64,000 nt of DNA from Pseudomonas azotoformans. Lineage in GTDB: Bacteria; Pseudomonadota; Gammaproteobacteria; Pseudomonadales; Pseudomonadaceae. The notes under the pieces are model-generated. The model searched no databases and had not been told where the DNA came from. It worked only from the letters and a program-made list of their open reading frames with translations. Made by a program: the position numbers and the translations under genes. Location: positions 1,736,001 to 1,800,000 of the forward strand of contig NZ_CP014546.1 in the NCBI RefSeq assembly GCF_001579805.1, read 5' to 3'. Below, in pieces: positions 16,844 to 25,627 of the stretch (within the stretch, counting starts at the first letter, position 1; each line of letters starts with the position of its first letter).

Positions 16844-17483
16844 GTTGCTGTGGGTGTCGTTGCCGCAACTGGGCAAAGGCGCTGCGCAAACCTTGTCGAT
16901 TTCATTCTTGAGCATCGCCTTCAGCACTGTCGGCGGCGTGCTGTACGGCGTGCTGCGCACCTTAAACAACCGGTTGATCAACGCGGTGCTGCGGGTGTAC
17001 CTGGAGCTGTTCCGCGCGATCCCGGTGCTGGTGTGGTTGTACCTGCTGTTTTTCGGCCTGCCGATTTTCTTCGGACTGAGCATTCCGAGCTTCTGGTGTG
17101 CAGTGCTGGTGCTCTCGTTGTGGGGCGCCAGCGAAGTGGGCGAGGTAGTGCGTGGCGCCTTGCATTCGTTGCCCCGTGGCCAGCGTGAAGCGGGGCTGTC
17201 GATTGGCCTCTCGGACCCGCAACTCTACGGCTATGTGCTGCTGCCCCAAGCCCTGAAACGCATGACCCCGCCGACCATCAACGTCTACACGCGGATCATC
17301 AAGACCAGCTCCCTGGCGGTGCTGATTGGCGTGGTGGATGTGATCAAGGTTGGCCAGCAAATCATCGAACGCACCTATGAGTCGGTATTGATCTACGGCG
17401 TGCTGTTCCTGTTTTTCTTCTTTATCTGTTACCCGTTGTCGGCCGCCTCCAAGGTGCTGGAACGGCGCTGGGCCCAAGCATGA
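16824..17483 (+). CDS. Polar amino-acid ABC transporter permease 2
   Basis: A 219-residue HisM-type permease, the second channel subunit of the same importer. Membrane segments are visible through the length, and the E-x-x-x-G-A-L-H-S-L-P-R-G-Q-x-E-A-G motif that binds the ATPase lies around residues 110-130. It overlaps the first permease by 20 bases and the ATPase gene by four bases (ATGA), which indicates tight translational coupling. Confidence 0.92.
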   Translation: MASSGLELLWVSLPQLGKGAAQTLSISFLSIAFSTVGGVLYGVLRTLNNRLINAVLRVYLELFRAIPVLVWLYLLFFGLPIFFGLSIPSFWCAVLVLSLWGASEVGEVVRGALHSLPRGQREAGLSIGLSDPQLYGYVLLPQALKRMTPPTINVYTRIIKTSSLAVLIGVVDVIKVGQQIIERTYESVLIYGVLFLFFFFICYPLSAASKVLERRWAQA

Positions 17484-18256
17484 GCGCATTGATCGAGTTC
17501 CAGGGTTTCAACAAATTCTTCGGCGAGGCTCAGGTGCTCAAGGGCATCGACTTGAGCGTGCAAAGCGGCGAAGTGGTGGTGATCCTCGGCCCCAGCGGTT
17601 GCGGCAAAAGCACCTTGCTGCGTTGCCTCAACGGCCTGGAAGTGGCCCACAGCGGCAGCCTGCGGTTTGCCGGCAAGGAGTTGTTGGGCAAACAAACCGA
17701 CTGGCGGCAGGTGCGCCAAGACGTCGGAATGGTGTTCCAGAGCTACCATCTGTTCCCGCACATGAGCGTGCTCGACAACATCCTGCTCGGCCCGTTGAAA
17801 GTGCAAAAGCGCGACCCGCGCGAAGCCCGCGAACAGGCCGAGAAACTGCTGGAACGCGTAGGCCTGGCCGACAAGCGCGACGCCTTCCCGCGCCAGCTCT
17901 CCGGCGGCCAGCAGCAACGCATCGCCATCGTCCGTTCACTGTGCATGAACCCTCAGGTCATGCTCTTTGATGAGGTCACCGCCGCCCTCGACCCGGAAAT
18001 GGTCAAGGAAGTGCTGGAAGTGATCCAGGGCCTGGCCCGCGATGGCATGACCCTGCTGATCGTCACCCACGAAATGGCCTTCGCCCGCGCCGTCGCTGAC
18101 CGCGTGGTGTTTATGGAAGCCGGTCGCATCCTCGAACAGAACACCCCCGAGGCATTCTTTACGAACCCGCAAACCGCACGCGCGCAGCAGTTCCTGGAGA
18201 AGTTCTCCTTTGTTTCAACACTGCCCAAAAAACCTAAGGAACTTGCGCTGATATGA
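17480..18256 (+). CDS. Polar amino-acid ABC transporter ATP-binding protein
   Basis: A 258-residue ATPase of the GlnQ/TcyN type. Walker A GPSGCGKS is at residues 37-44, the signature is L-S-G-G-Q-Q-Q-R, Walker B is [13 protein letters not shown], and the switch histidine lies in T-H-E-M-A-F. A valine follows the catalytic Asp-Glu where proline is commoner (D-E-V-T rather than D-E-P-T). It overlaps its neighbours by four bases on both sides. Confidence 0.93.
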   Translation: MSALIEFQGFNKFFGEAQVLKGIDLSVQSGEVVVILGPSGCGKSTLLRCLNGLEVAHSGSLRFAGKELLGKQTDWRQVRQDVGMVFQSYHLFPHMSVLDNILLGPLKVQKRDPREAREQAEKLLERVGLADKRDAFPRQLSGGQQQRIAIVRSLCMNPQVMLFDEVTAALDPEMVKEVLEVIQGLARDGMTLLIVTHEMAFARAVADRVVFMEAGRILEQNTPEAFFTNPQTARAQQFLEKFSFVSTLPKKPKELALI

Positions 18257-19102
18257 AAAAGTTACTGCTGCCACTGTTTGCCGTCGCTTTACTGGTCGGC
18301 TGCGATAAAAAGGCCGAAGAGCCTGTAAAACCTGCCGCTGTCAGTTACATCGACAAGATCAAGGCCCCGCGACAAGCTGATCGTCGGCGTATTCACCGAC
18401 AAACCGCCGTTTGGTTTTGTGAACGAAGCCGGCCGCTACGTTGGTTTCGATACCGACATCGGTCGCCAATTCGCCAAGGACCTGCTGGGCGATGAAAACA
18501 AGGTCGAGTTCGTGGCCGTCGAGCCGGCCAGCCGCATTCCGTTCCTGCAAAGCGACAAGGTCGACCTGATCCTCGCCAACATGACCGTGACCCCGGAACG
18601 CAAGGAAGCGGTGGACTTCACCAACCCCAACCTGAAAGTGGCGGTGCAGGCCCTGGTGCCGAACGACAGCGCCGTAAAAAGCCTGAATGACCTGGCTACC
18701 CGCACCACCATCGTCACCACCGGCACCACCGCCGATATTTGGCTGACCAAGAACCACCCGGACTGGAAACTGCTCAAGTTCGAGAAAAACTCCGAGTCGC
18801 TGCAAGCGCTGTCCGCCGGCCGTGGTGATGCCTACGCCCAGGACAACCTGGTGCTGTTCAGCTGGGCCAAGCAGAACCCGGGTTACCGTGTGCTGGAAGA
18901 AAAACTGGGTGATGAAGCGCCGATTGCACCGGCCGTGAAGAAGGGCAACATCGAGTTGCGCGACTGGGTGAATGCCGAACTGGCCAAGTTGGGCGAGGAG
19001 AAATTCCTGCTCAAGCTGTACGACCAATATGTGCGTAAAGAGCTGAGCGATGACACCAAGCCTGAGAGTGTGATTGTTGAAGGCGGGAAGTGGCAGGGCT
19101 GA
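18253..19102 (+). pseudogene. Frameshifted amino-acid ABC transporter binding lipoprotein
   Basis: The first frame starts [20 protein letters not shown], a lipoprotein signal with the lipid cysteine at residue 17. It runs in frame only to about 18362. The family sequence continues one frame over (D-K-L-I-V-G-V-F-T-D-K-P-P-F-G-F-V-N-E and onward) to the stop at 19102. Removing one C from the run at 18365-18368 restores a single protein of about 282 residues (K-I-K-A-R-D-K-L-I-V-G). It is the last gene of the operon and should be the ligand-binding subunit. The break may be a real mutation or a base-calling error in the C-run. Confidence 0.85.
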
Positions 19103-19110
19103 TCTCTATT

Positions 19111-19143
19111 TGCTCGTTCCCACGCTCTGCGTGGGAACGAGCA
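19111..19143. repeat. Palindromic repeat between convergent genes
   Basis: A near-perfect palindrome with arms TGCTCGTTCCCACGC and GCGTGGGAACGAGCA. It sits between the ABC operon and the converging ATPase gene, whose stop lies at its right edge. This is a known kind of dispersed Pseudomonas intergenic repeat and can act as a two-way terminator. Confidence 0.75.
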
Positions 19144-20310
19144 TTACTCCGGCCAATGCCACGCCGGCGCATCCAAAATCCCCTGGCCCACAATCCGGGT
19201 CTCCCCCAGCACCTTCTCCAACACAATCGAATTGCACCCCGCATCCTGCTGCAACGCTGCAATCAAGCGGCTGGCATGGGACACCACCCACACCTGGCAC
19301 TGCTGGGACGCCTGGATTATCAAGCGCGCCAACGCCGGCAGCAGGTCCGGGTGCAAACTGGTTTCCGGCTCGTTCAGTACCATCATGGTCGGTGGCCGAG
19401 GTGTGAGGAGCGCTGCGATCAGCAGCAGGTAACGTAAGGTGCCGTCCGACAGCTCCGCCGCCGACAATGGCCGCAGCAAACCTTCCTGATAAAACTCAAT
19501 CGCAAAGCGCCCACCCTGCAATGGTTGGATATTCAGGCGCGCGCCGGGGAAAGCATCGCTGACCGCACGCTGCAAGGCCTCGGGATCGCCGATTTCACGG
19601 ATGGTCTGCAACGCCGCCGCCAGGTCGCGCCCATCGTGATGCAACACCGGCGTGCGTGTGCCCAGTTGTGGCTGACGCACCGGCGCGTCCATATCACTGC
19701 GAAAGTGATCATAAAAGCGCCAGCCACGGATGCTTTCGCGCAACAGCAACACCTCCGGTGAACCGCGCAGGTTGCCGACCTGATCGAACAGGCTGTGGTA
19801 GTTCGGCGTGTACTGGGCCAGCACATCCCAGGCGCGACCCTCACGCGCCCGCACCATCGGCCCGGAACGCTGCACCAGCAGGCTGGCCGGGCGGTAGAGG
19901 TGGCCGGCCCAGATGCATTCCTTCTTGACCTCGGGGTCGAGAGAGAAAAACGACTCGCTCGGTTCAGGCAGCCCCAAGGAAATGGCGTAGCTGAAATCCT
20001 CCCCGGCAAACCCCAGGCGCAGGCGTTTCACGCCTTGGCGCACGGTGGACTCAATCGGCACCTCGCCGTTGTGCATGCGCCGGCTGATACTTTCCGGCCC
20101 GGCCCAGAAGGTCGAGTCCAGCCCGCCCTCGCGGGCCAGCGCATTGATCACCCCGCCCTGGGCGGTTTCCGCCAGCAGGCGCAGGGCGCGGTACAAGTTG
20201 GACTTGCCGCTGCCATTGGGGCCGGTGACCAGGTTGAGTCGGTCCAGGGGCACTACCAATTTATTGATCGAGCGGTAATTGGCCACCGCGAGGGTCTTGA
20301 GCATGGGCAT
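19144..20310 (-). CDS. Predicted AAA/ABC-type ATPase (COG4637-like)
   Basis: A 388-residue SMC/RecF-like ATPase. Walker A GPNGSGKS is at residues 30-37 and the late Walker B region reads M-V-L-N-E-P-E-T-S-L-H-P, with N in place of the common D, followed by a switch V-V-S-H-A. The middle of the protein has no recognised domain. No nuclease, TOPRIM or toxin partner gene is adjacent, so a defence role is not supported. An alternative start two codons in (20304) is equally possible; neither has a strong ribosome site. Function unknown. Confidence 0.85.
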   Translation of the reverse strand: MPMLKTLAVANYRSINKLVVPLDRLNLVTGPNGSGKSNLYRALRLLAETAQGGVINALAREGGLDSTFWAGPESISRRMHNGEVPIESTVRQGVKRLRLGFAGEDFSYAISLGLPEPSESFFSLDPEVKKECIWAGHLYRPASLLVQRSGPMVRAREGRAWDVLAQYTPNYHSLFDQVGNLRGSPEVLLLRESIRGWRFYDHFRSDMDAPVRQPQLGTRTPVLHHDGRDLAAALQTIREIGDPEALQRAVSDAFPGARLNIQPLQGGRFAIEFYQEGLLRPLSAAELSDGTLRYLLLIAALLTPRPPTMMVLNEPETSLHPDLLPALARLIIQASQQCQVWVVSHASRLIAALQQDAGCNSIVLEKVLGETRIVGQGILDAPAWHWPE

Positions 20311-20425
20311 TCAGTCGGCGTGGGAACCATTGGAGTATGGGAGCCTCCATGCAGATAAGGAACCCTGAACTAAGCTCACAGTCGCATACACACTGGCACG
20401 TCGGCATCACGCACAAGGAGCCTGC

Positions 20426-21508
20426 ATGGGCGGTCGCATTTGCACCTGTATTTTCGGAATTGGCCTACTCGCGCTGCTGAGCGGCTGTGGCGAGGAAAAG
20501 GCTGAGCCCAAGCAGCACTCGCGGGTATTCGTGCAGACCGTGCAGCCGGCTGACTTCGCCGCGGCGGTCACGCTGACCGGCGATATCCAGGCCCGTGTGC
20601 AAACCGACCTGTCCTTCCGCGTCGGCGGCAAGATCATCCAGCGCATGGTCGACGTCGGTGATCGGGTGAGCGCCAAGCAAGTGCTGGCCAAGCTCGATCC
20701 CAAGGACTTGCAGACCAACGTCGATTCCGCCCAGGCCCAGGTCGTGGCCGAGCAAGCGCGGGTCAAACAGACGGCCGCCGCCTTCGTGCGCCAGGAAAAG
20801 CTCTTGCCCAAGGGCTATACCAGCCGCAGCGAATACGACTCCGCCCAGGCCGCGTTGCGCAGCAGCCAAAGCGCCTTGGCCGCCGCTCAGGCCCAGTTGG
20901 CCAACGCCCGCGAACAGCTCGGCTACACCTCGCTCATCGCCGAAGCCCCCGGCGTGATTACTGCGCGACAAGCCGAAGTCGGCCAGGTGGTGCAGGCCAC
21001 CGTGCCGATTTTCAGCCTGGCCCGGGATGGCGAGCGCGATGCGGTATTCAACGTCTATGAGTCGCTGTTGGTGGAGCCGCCGCCGGAGGCGCCGATCACC
21101 GTCAGCCTCTTGGATAACCCGAATATCAAGGCCGTGGGCAAGGTGCGTGAAGTTACGCCCGCCGTGGCCGCCAATACCGGCACCGTGCAGGTGAAAATCG
21201 CCCTGCAAGCGTTGCCCAAAGGCATGGAATTGGGCTCGGTGGTCAGCGCCACCGCCAACGGCCCGGCCAAGGCCAGCATCGAATTGCCTTGGGCCGCGCT
21301 GACCAAGGACCTCAGCGAACCCGCCGTGTGGTTGATCGACAGCGACGGCAAGGCCCAACTACACAAAGTCAGCGTGGCGCGTTATCTCACCGGCAAAGTC
21401 ATCATTGGCGATGGCCTCAAAGGTGGCGAAAAAGTCGTGGTGGCCGGCGGGCAATTGCTGCACCCCGGCATGATTGTCGAGATTGCCCAGCAGGGAGCCC
21501 AGCCATGA
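20426..21508 (+). CDS. RND efflux periplasmic adaptor lipoprotein (TriA-like)
   Basis: A 360-residue membrane-fusion protein with a lipobox L-L-S-G-C (cysteine 21), a split lipoyl/barrel region and an alpha-hairpin rich in Q, A and S (about residues 90-160). AAGGAG precedes the ATG. It is the first gene of a three-gene operon (adaptor, adaptor, pump) joined by ATGA overlaps. Two adaptors with one RND pump is the TriABC layout of P. aeruginosa, which needs both adaptors and a separate outer-membrane channel. No outer-membrane channel gene is adjacent here. The substrate is unknown. Confidence 0.9.
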   Translation: MGGRICTCIFGIGLLALLSGCGEEKAEPKQHSRVFVQTVQPADFAAAVTLTGDIQARVQTDLSFRVGGKIIQRMVDVGDRVSAKQVLAKLDPKDLQTNVDSAQAQVVAEQARVKQTAAAFVRQEKLLPKGYTSRSEYDSAQAALRSSQSALAAAQAQLANAREQLGYTSLIAEAPGVITARQAEVGQVVQATVPIFSLARDGERDAVFNVYESLLVEPPPEAPITVSLLDNPNIKAVGKVREVTPAVAANTGTVQVKIALQALPKGMELGSVVSATANGPAKASIELPWAALTKDLSEPAVWLIDSDGKAQLHKVSVARYLTGKVIIGDGLKGGEKVVVAGGQLLHPGMIVEIAQQGAQP

Positions 21509-22575
21509 AGCGCCTGACGGGAATATTCGCCGCCAGCCTGTTGCTGGTGGCCTGCTCCAAGGAAGAACCGCCACCCGAGCCTGTGCGCCCCGTGCTGTCG
21601 ATGGAAGTGAAAGCCGAGGACCAGGAAAACCTCGGCCGTTTTGCCGGCACCATCCAGGCGCGTTATGAAAGCAACCTGGGCTTCCGCGTGCCCGGCCGCA
21701 TTGCCCGCCGCGCCGTGGACGTGGGCGCCGAGGTGGAGAAGGGCGCCTTGCTTGCCGTCCTCGACCCCACCGACCAACAGAACCAATTGCGCGCCGCCCA
21801 GGGCGATCTGGCTCGTGTGCAGGCGCAATTCATCAACGCCCAGGCCAATGCCCGCCGTCAGCAGGAATTGTTCAACCGTGGCGTCGGCGCGCAGGCCCAG
21901 CTGGATATTGCCCAGACCGACCTTAAAACCACCCAGGCCTCTCTTGACCAGGCACAAGCCTCGGTCAACCAAGCCAAGGACCAACTCAACTACGCCGAAC
22001 TGCGCACCGACCACGCTGGCATTGTCACCGCGTGGAATGCCGAAGCCGGCCAGGTGGTCAGTGCCGGTCAGCAAGTGGTGACCCTGGCCCGCCCGGATAT
22101 CAAGGAAGCGGTGATCGACCTGCCCGCCGGCCTGGCCGAGCGCCTGCCCCATGACGTGGTGTTCCTGGTCGCCGGGCAACTCGACCCAAGTGTCAACACC
22201 ACCGCCATCGTGCGCGAGATCGAACCCCAGGCCCAGAGCGCCACGCGCACCCGGCGCGCGCGGCTGACCCTGGCGGAAACACCGCCTGCGTTCCGCCTCG
22301 GCACAGCGATCAGCGTGACCTTGAGCACCGCCATTGCGCCACGCATCGAAGTGCCTTTGAGTGCCTTGCAGGAGGTCGACGGCAAGACCCGCATCTGGCT
22401 GCTCGACACCCAAAGCCAGACCGTGCAACCGCGCGACATCAGCCTGATCAGCCGTGACGCCAACAGCGCCTTGCTCAATGGCGGCGTCAAACCCGGCGAG
22501 CGTATCGTCACTGCTGGCGTGAACAGCCTGAAGCCTGGGCAAAAAGTCAAAATCGACGAGGACAGCCCGCGATGA
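21505..22575 (+). CDS. RND efflux periplasmic adaptor lipoprotein (TriB-like)
   Basis: A 356-residue second membrane-fusion protein. The signal ends at L-L-V-A-C with the lipid cysteine at residue 17. The hairpin (about 95-165) is rich in Q, A, D and L, followed by beta-barrel and membrane-proximal domains. The ATG overlaps the stop of the first adaptor (ATGA), and its own stop overlaps the pump start in the same way. The first residues were placed at this ATG because the upstream part of the frame is a shadow of the first adaptor. Confidence 0.9.
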   Translation: MKRLTGIFAASLLLVACSKEEPPPEPVRPVLSMEVKAEDQENLGRFAGTIQARYESNLGFRVPGRIARRAVDVGAEVEKGALLAVLDPTDQQNQLRAAQGDLARVQAQFINAQANARRQQELFNRGVGAQAQLDIAQTDLKTTQASLDQAQASVNQAKDQLNYAELRTDHAGIVTAWNAEAGQVVSAGQQVVTLARPDIKEAVIDLPAGLAERLPHDVVFLVAGQLDPSVNTTAIVREIEPQAQSATRTRRARLTLAETPPAFRLGTAISVTLSTAIAPRIEVPLSALQEVDGKTRIWLLDTQSQTVQPRDISLISRDANSALLNGGVKPGERIVTAGVNSLKPGQKVKIDEDSPR

Positions 22576-25500
22576 AAGGGAGCTTCAACTTATCCGACTG
22601 GGCCCTCAAGCATCAGTCCTTCGTCTGGTACCTGATGTTCGTCGCGCTGCTGATGGGCGTGTTTTCCTACATGAACCTGGGCCGGGAGGAAGACCCTTCG
22701 TTCACCATCAAGACCATGGTGATCCAGACCCGCTGGCCAGGCGCGACCCAGGAAGAAACCCTCAAGCAGGTCACCGACCGCATCGAGAAAAAACTCGAAG
22801 AACTCGACTCCCTCGACTACGTGAAAAGCTACACGCGGCCAGGCGAGTCCACGGTGTTCGTGTTCCTCAAGGACACCACCAGCGCCAAGGCCATCCCGGA
22901 GATCTGGTACCAGGTCCGTAAAAAGATCGACGACATTCGCGGCACCTTCCCCCAGGGCTTGCAGGGCCCATCGTTCAACGATGAGTTCGGTGACGTGTTC
23001 GGCTCGGTGTACGCCTTTACCGGCGACGGCCTGTCGATGCGCCAGCTGCGCGACTACGTGGAGCAGGTGCGCGCCGAGATCCGTTCGGTGCCGGGGCTGG
23101 GCAAGGTCGAGATGATCGGCCAGCAGGACGAAGTGATTTACCTGAACTTCTCCACGCGCAAACTGGCGGCCCTGGGGATTGACCAGCGCCAGGTGGTGCA
23201 GAGCCTGCAGTCGCAGAATGCGGTGACGCCGGCCGGGGTGATTGAGGCCGGGCCGGAGCGGATTTCCGTGCGCACGTCGGGGCAGTTCGCTTCGGAGAAA
23301 GACCTCGCCAATGTGAATCTGCGGCTCAATGACCGTTTCTATCGCCTGGCGGACATTGCCGATATCAGTCGTGGCTATGTGGACCCGGCGCGACCGATGT
23401 TCCGGTTCAACGGCAAGCCGGCCATCGGCTTGGCGATTGCCATGCAGAAGGGCGGCAATATCCAGTCGTTCGGCAAGGCCCTGCATACGCGAATGGACGA
23501 GCTGACCGCCGACCTGCCGGTGGGCGTCGGCGTGCACAAGGTGTCCGACCAGGCGGAAGTGGTGGAAGAGGCTGTCGGCGGCTTTACCAGCGCGTTGTTC
23601 GAGGCGGTGATCATCGTGCTGGTAGTGAGCTTTATCAGCTTGGGCATGCGCGCCGGCTTGGTGGTGGCGTGTTCGATTCCGTTGGTGCTGGCGTTGGTGT
23701 TCGTGTTCATGGAATACAGCGGCATCACCATGCAGCGGGTGTCCCTGGGCGCGCTGATTATCGCCCTTGGCCTGCTGGTGGACGACGCCATGATCACCGT
23801 CGAAATGATGATCACGCGCCTGGAGAAAGGCGAAACCAAGGAGCAGGCAGCGACCTACGCCTACACCTCCACGGCGTTCCCGATGCTGACCGGTACGCTG
23901 GTGACGGTCGCCGGTTTTGTGCCCATCGGCCTCAACGCCAGTTCGGCGGGCGAGTACACCTTCACTCTGTTCGCGGTGATTGCCGTGGCGATGCTGGTGT
24001 CGTGGGTGGTGGCGGTGCTGTTTGCGCCGGTAATCGGCGTGCATATCCTCAGTGCCAAGGTGAAGCCTCACGATGCCGAGCCGGGGCGAATTGGCCGGGC
24101 GTTCAATGGCGGCATGCTCTGGGCCATGCGTAACCGTTGGTGGGCGATTGGCATCACCGTGGCGCTGTTTGTGGCGTCGGTGTTCTCCATGCAGTTTGTG
24201 CAGAACCAGTTCTTCCCGTCATCGGACCGCCCGGAAATCCTGGTTGACCTGAACCTGCCGCAAAACGCCTCGATCAACGAGACGCGCAAGGCCGTCGACC
24301 GCCTGGAAGCGATCATCAAGGACGACCCGGACATCGCGCGTTGGAGCACCTATATCGGTCAGGGCGCGATTCGGTTCTACCTGCCGTTGGACCAGCAACT
24401 GGAAAATCCCTACTACGCGCAGTTGGTCATCGTGAGCAATGGCCTGGAAGAGCGCGGCGAGTTGATCGCACGCTTGCAAAAGCGCCTGCGCGATGACTTC
24501 GTCGGCATTGGTAGCTTTGTGCAGCCGCTGGAAATGGGCCCGCCGGTAGGTAGGCCGATTCAGTATCGCGTGTCGGGCAAAGACACCGACCAAGTACGCA
24601 AACACGCCATCGAACTGGCGACCTTGCTCGACAAGAACACCCACCTGGGCGAGATCATCTACGACTGGAACGAGCCGGGCAAAGTGCTGCGCATCGACAT
24701 CGCCCAGGACAAGGCGCGCCAGCTGGGGCTGTCGTCGGAAGACGTGGCGCAGTTGATGAACAGCGTGGTCAGCGGTGCCTCGGTGACCCAGGTGCATGAC
24801 GATATCTACCTGATCAACGTGGTCGGCCGCGCCGAAGATGCCGAACGCGGTACGCCGGAAACCTTGCAGAACCTGCAGATCGTCACACCCAACGGCACCT
24901 CGATTCCGCTGCTGGCGTTCGCCACGGTGCGCTACGAGCTGGAGCAGCCGCTGGTGTGGCGCCGCGACCGTAAACCGACGATCACCATCAAGGCGTCGGT
25001 GCGTGATGAGATGCAGCCGACGGACCTGGTGAAACAGCTCAAGCCGGAGATCGATAAGTTCAGCGCCGGCTTGCCGGTGGGCTACAAGGTCGCCACCGGC
25101 GGCACCGTGGAGGAAAGCGGCAAGGCCCAGGGCCCGATTGCCAGCGTGGTGCCGTTGATGCTGTTCCTCATGGCGACCTTCCTGATGATCCAACTGCACA
25201 GTGTGCAGAAGATGTTCCTGGTGGCGAGTGTCGCGCCGCTCGGTTTGATCGGCGTGGTGCTGGCGCTGATCCCCACGGGCACGCCCATGGGCTTTGTGGC
25301 GATCCTGGGGATTTTGGCGCTGATCGGCATCATCATCCGTAACTCGGTGATTCTGGTGACGCAGATTCACGAGTATGAAGTGGCAGGTTATTCACCGTGG
25401 GATGCGGTGGTGGAGGCTACCGAGCACAGGCGCCGGCCGATCCTGCTCACGGCAGCCGCTGCAAGCCTGGGCATGATCCCCATCGCGCGTGAGGTGTTCT

Positions 25501-25625
25501 GGGGGCCAATGGCCTACGCGATGATTGGCGGGATCATCATTGCGACTTTGCTTACACTTTTGTTTTTGCCTGCGTTGTATGTGGCTTGGTACAAGATCCG
25601 CGAGCCCAAACACGAACAGAGCTGA
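22572..25625 (+). CDS. RND efflux transporter, inner-membrane pump (TriC-like)
   Basis: A 1017-residue resistance-nodulation-division pump of the AcrB/MexB superfamily. Features include TM1 near residue 20, a first large periplasmic loop, TM2-TM6 at about 340-480 with the proton-relay pair in G-L-L-V-D-D-A-M-I-T-V-E, a second periplasmic loop and TM8-TM12 at about 860-1000. The second TM4-like motif G-I-I-I-R-N-S is also present. The length and the two preceding adaptor genes match the TriABC type. Substrate range cannot be inferred from sequence. Confidence 0.93.
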   Translation: MKGSFNLSDWALKHQSFVWYLMFVALLMGVFSYMNLGREEDPSFTIKTMVIQTRWPGATQEETLKQVTDRIEKKLEELDSLDYVKSYTRPGESTVFVFLKDTTSAKAIPEIWYQVRKKIDDIRGTFPQGLQGPSFNDEFGDVFGSVYAFTGDGLSMRQLRDYVEQVRAEIRSVPGLGKVEMIGQQDEVIYLNFSTRKLAALGIDQRQVVQSLQSQNAVTPAGVIEAGPERISVRTSGQFASEKDLANVNLRLNDRFYRLADIADISRGYVDPARPMFRFNGKPAIGLAIAMQKGGNIQSFGKALHTRMDELTADLPVGVGVHKVSDQAEVVEEAVGGFTSALFEAVIIVLVVSFISLGMRAGLVVACSIPLVLALVFVFMEYSGITMQRVSLGALIIALGLLVDDAMITVEMMITRLEKGETKEQAATYAYTSTAFPMLTGTLVTVAGFVPIGLNASSAGEYTFTLFAVIAVAMLVSWVVAVLFAPVIGVHILSAKVKPHDAEPGRIGRAFNGGMLWAMRNRWWAIGITVALFVASVFSMQFVQNQFFPSSDRPEILVDLNLPQNASINETRKAVDRLEAIIKDDPDIARWSTYIGQGAIRFYLPLDQQLENPYYAQLVIVSNGLEERGELIARLQKRLRDDFVGIGSFVQPLEMGPPVGRPIQYRVSGKDTDQVRKHAIELATLLDKNTHLGEIIYDWNEPGKVLRIDIAQDKARQLGLSSEDVAQLMNSVVSGASVTQVHDDIYLINVVGRAEDAERGTPETLQNLQIVTPNGTSIPLLAFATVRYELEQPLVWRRDRKPTITIKASVRDEMQPTDLVKQLKPEIDKFSAGLPVGYKVATGGTVEESGKAQGPIASVVPLMLFLMATFLMIQLHSVQKMFLVASVAPLGLIGVVLALIPTGTPMGFVAILGILALIGIIIRNSVILVTQIHEYEVAGYSPWDAVVEATEHRRRPILLTAAAASLGMIPIAREVFWGPMAYAMIGGIIIATLLTLLFLPALYVAWYKIREPKHEQS

Positions 25626-25627
25626 AC

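Noticed and set aside
19144..20310. Predicted ATPase considered as part of an anti-phage defence system
   Set aside because: No nuclease, TOPRIM or toxin partner is adjacent; it stands alone between a repeat and an efflux operon.
22590..24071. Long open frame (493 codons) on the minus strand
   Set aside because: It lies wholly antisense to the RND pump and its translation is rich in H, R, Q and G, typical of a GC-rich shadow frame.
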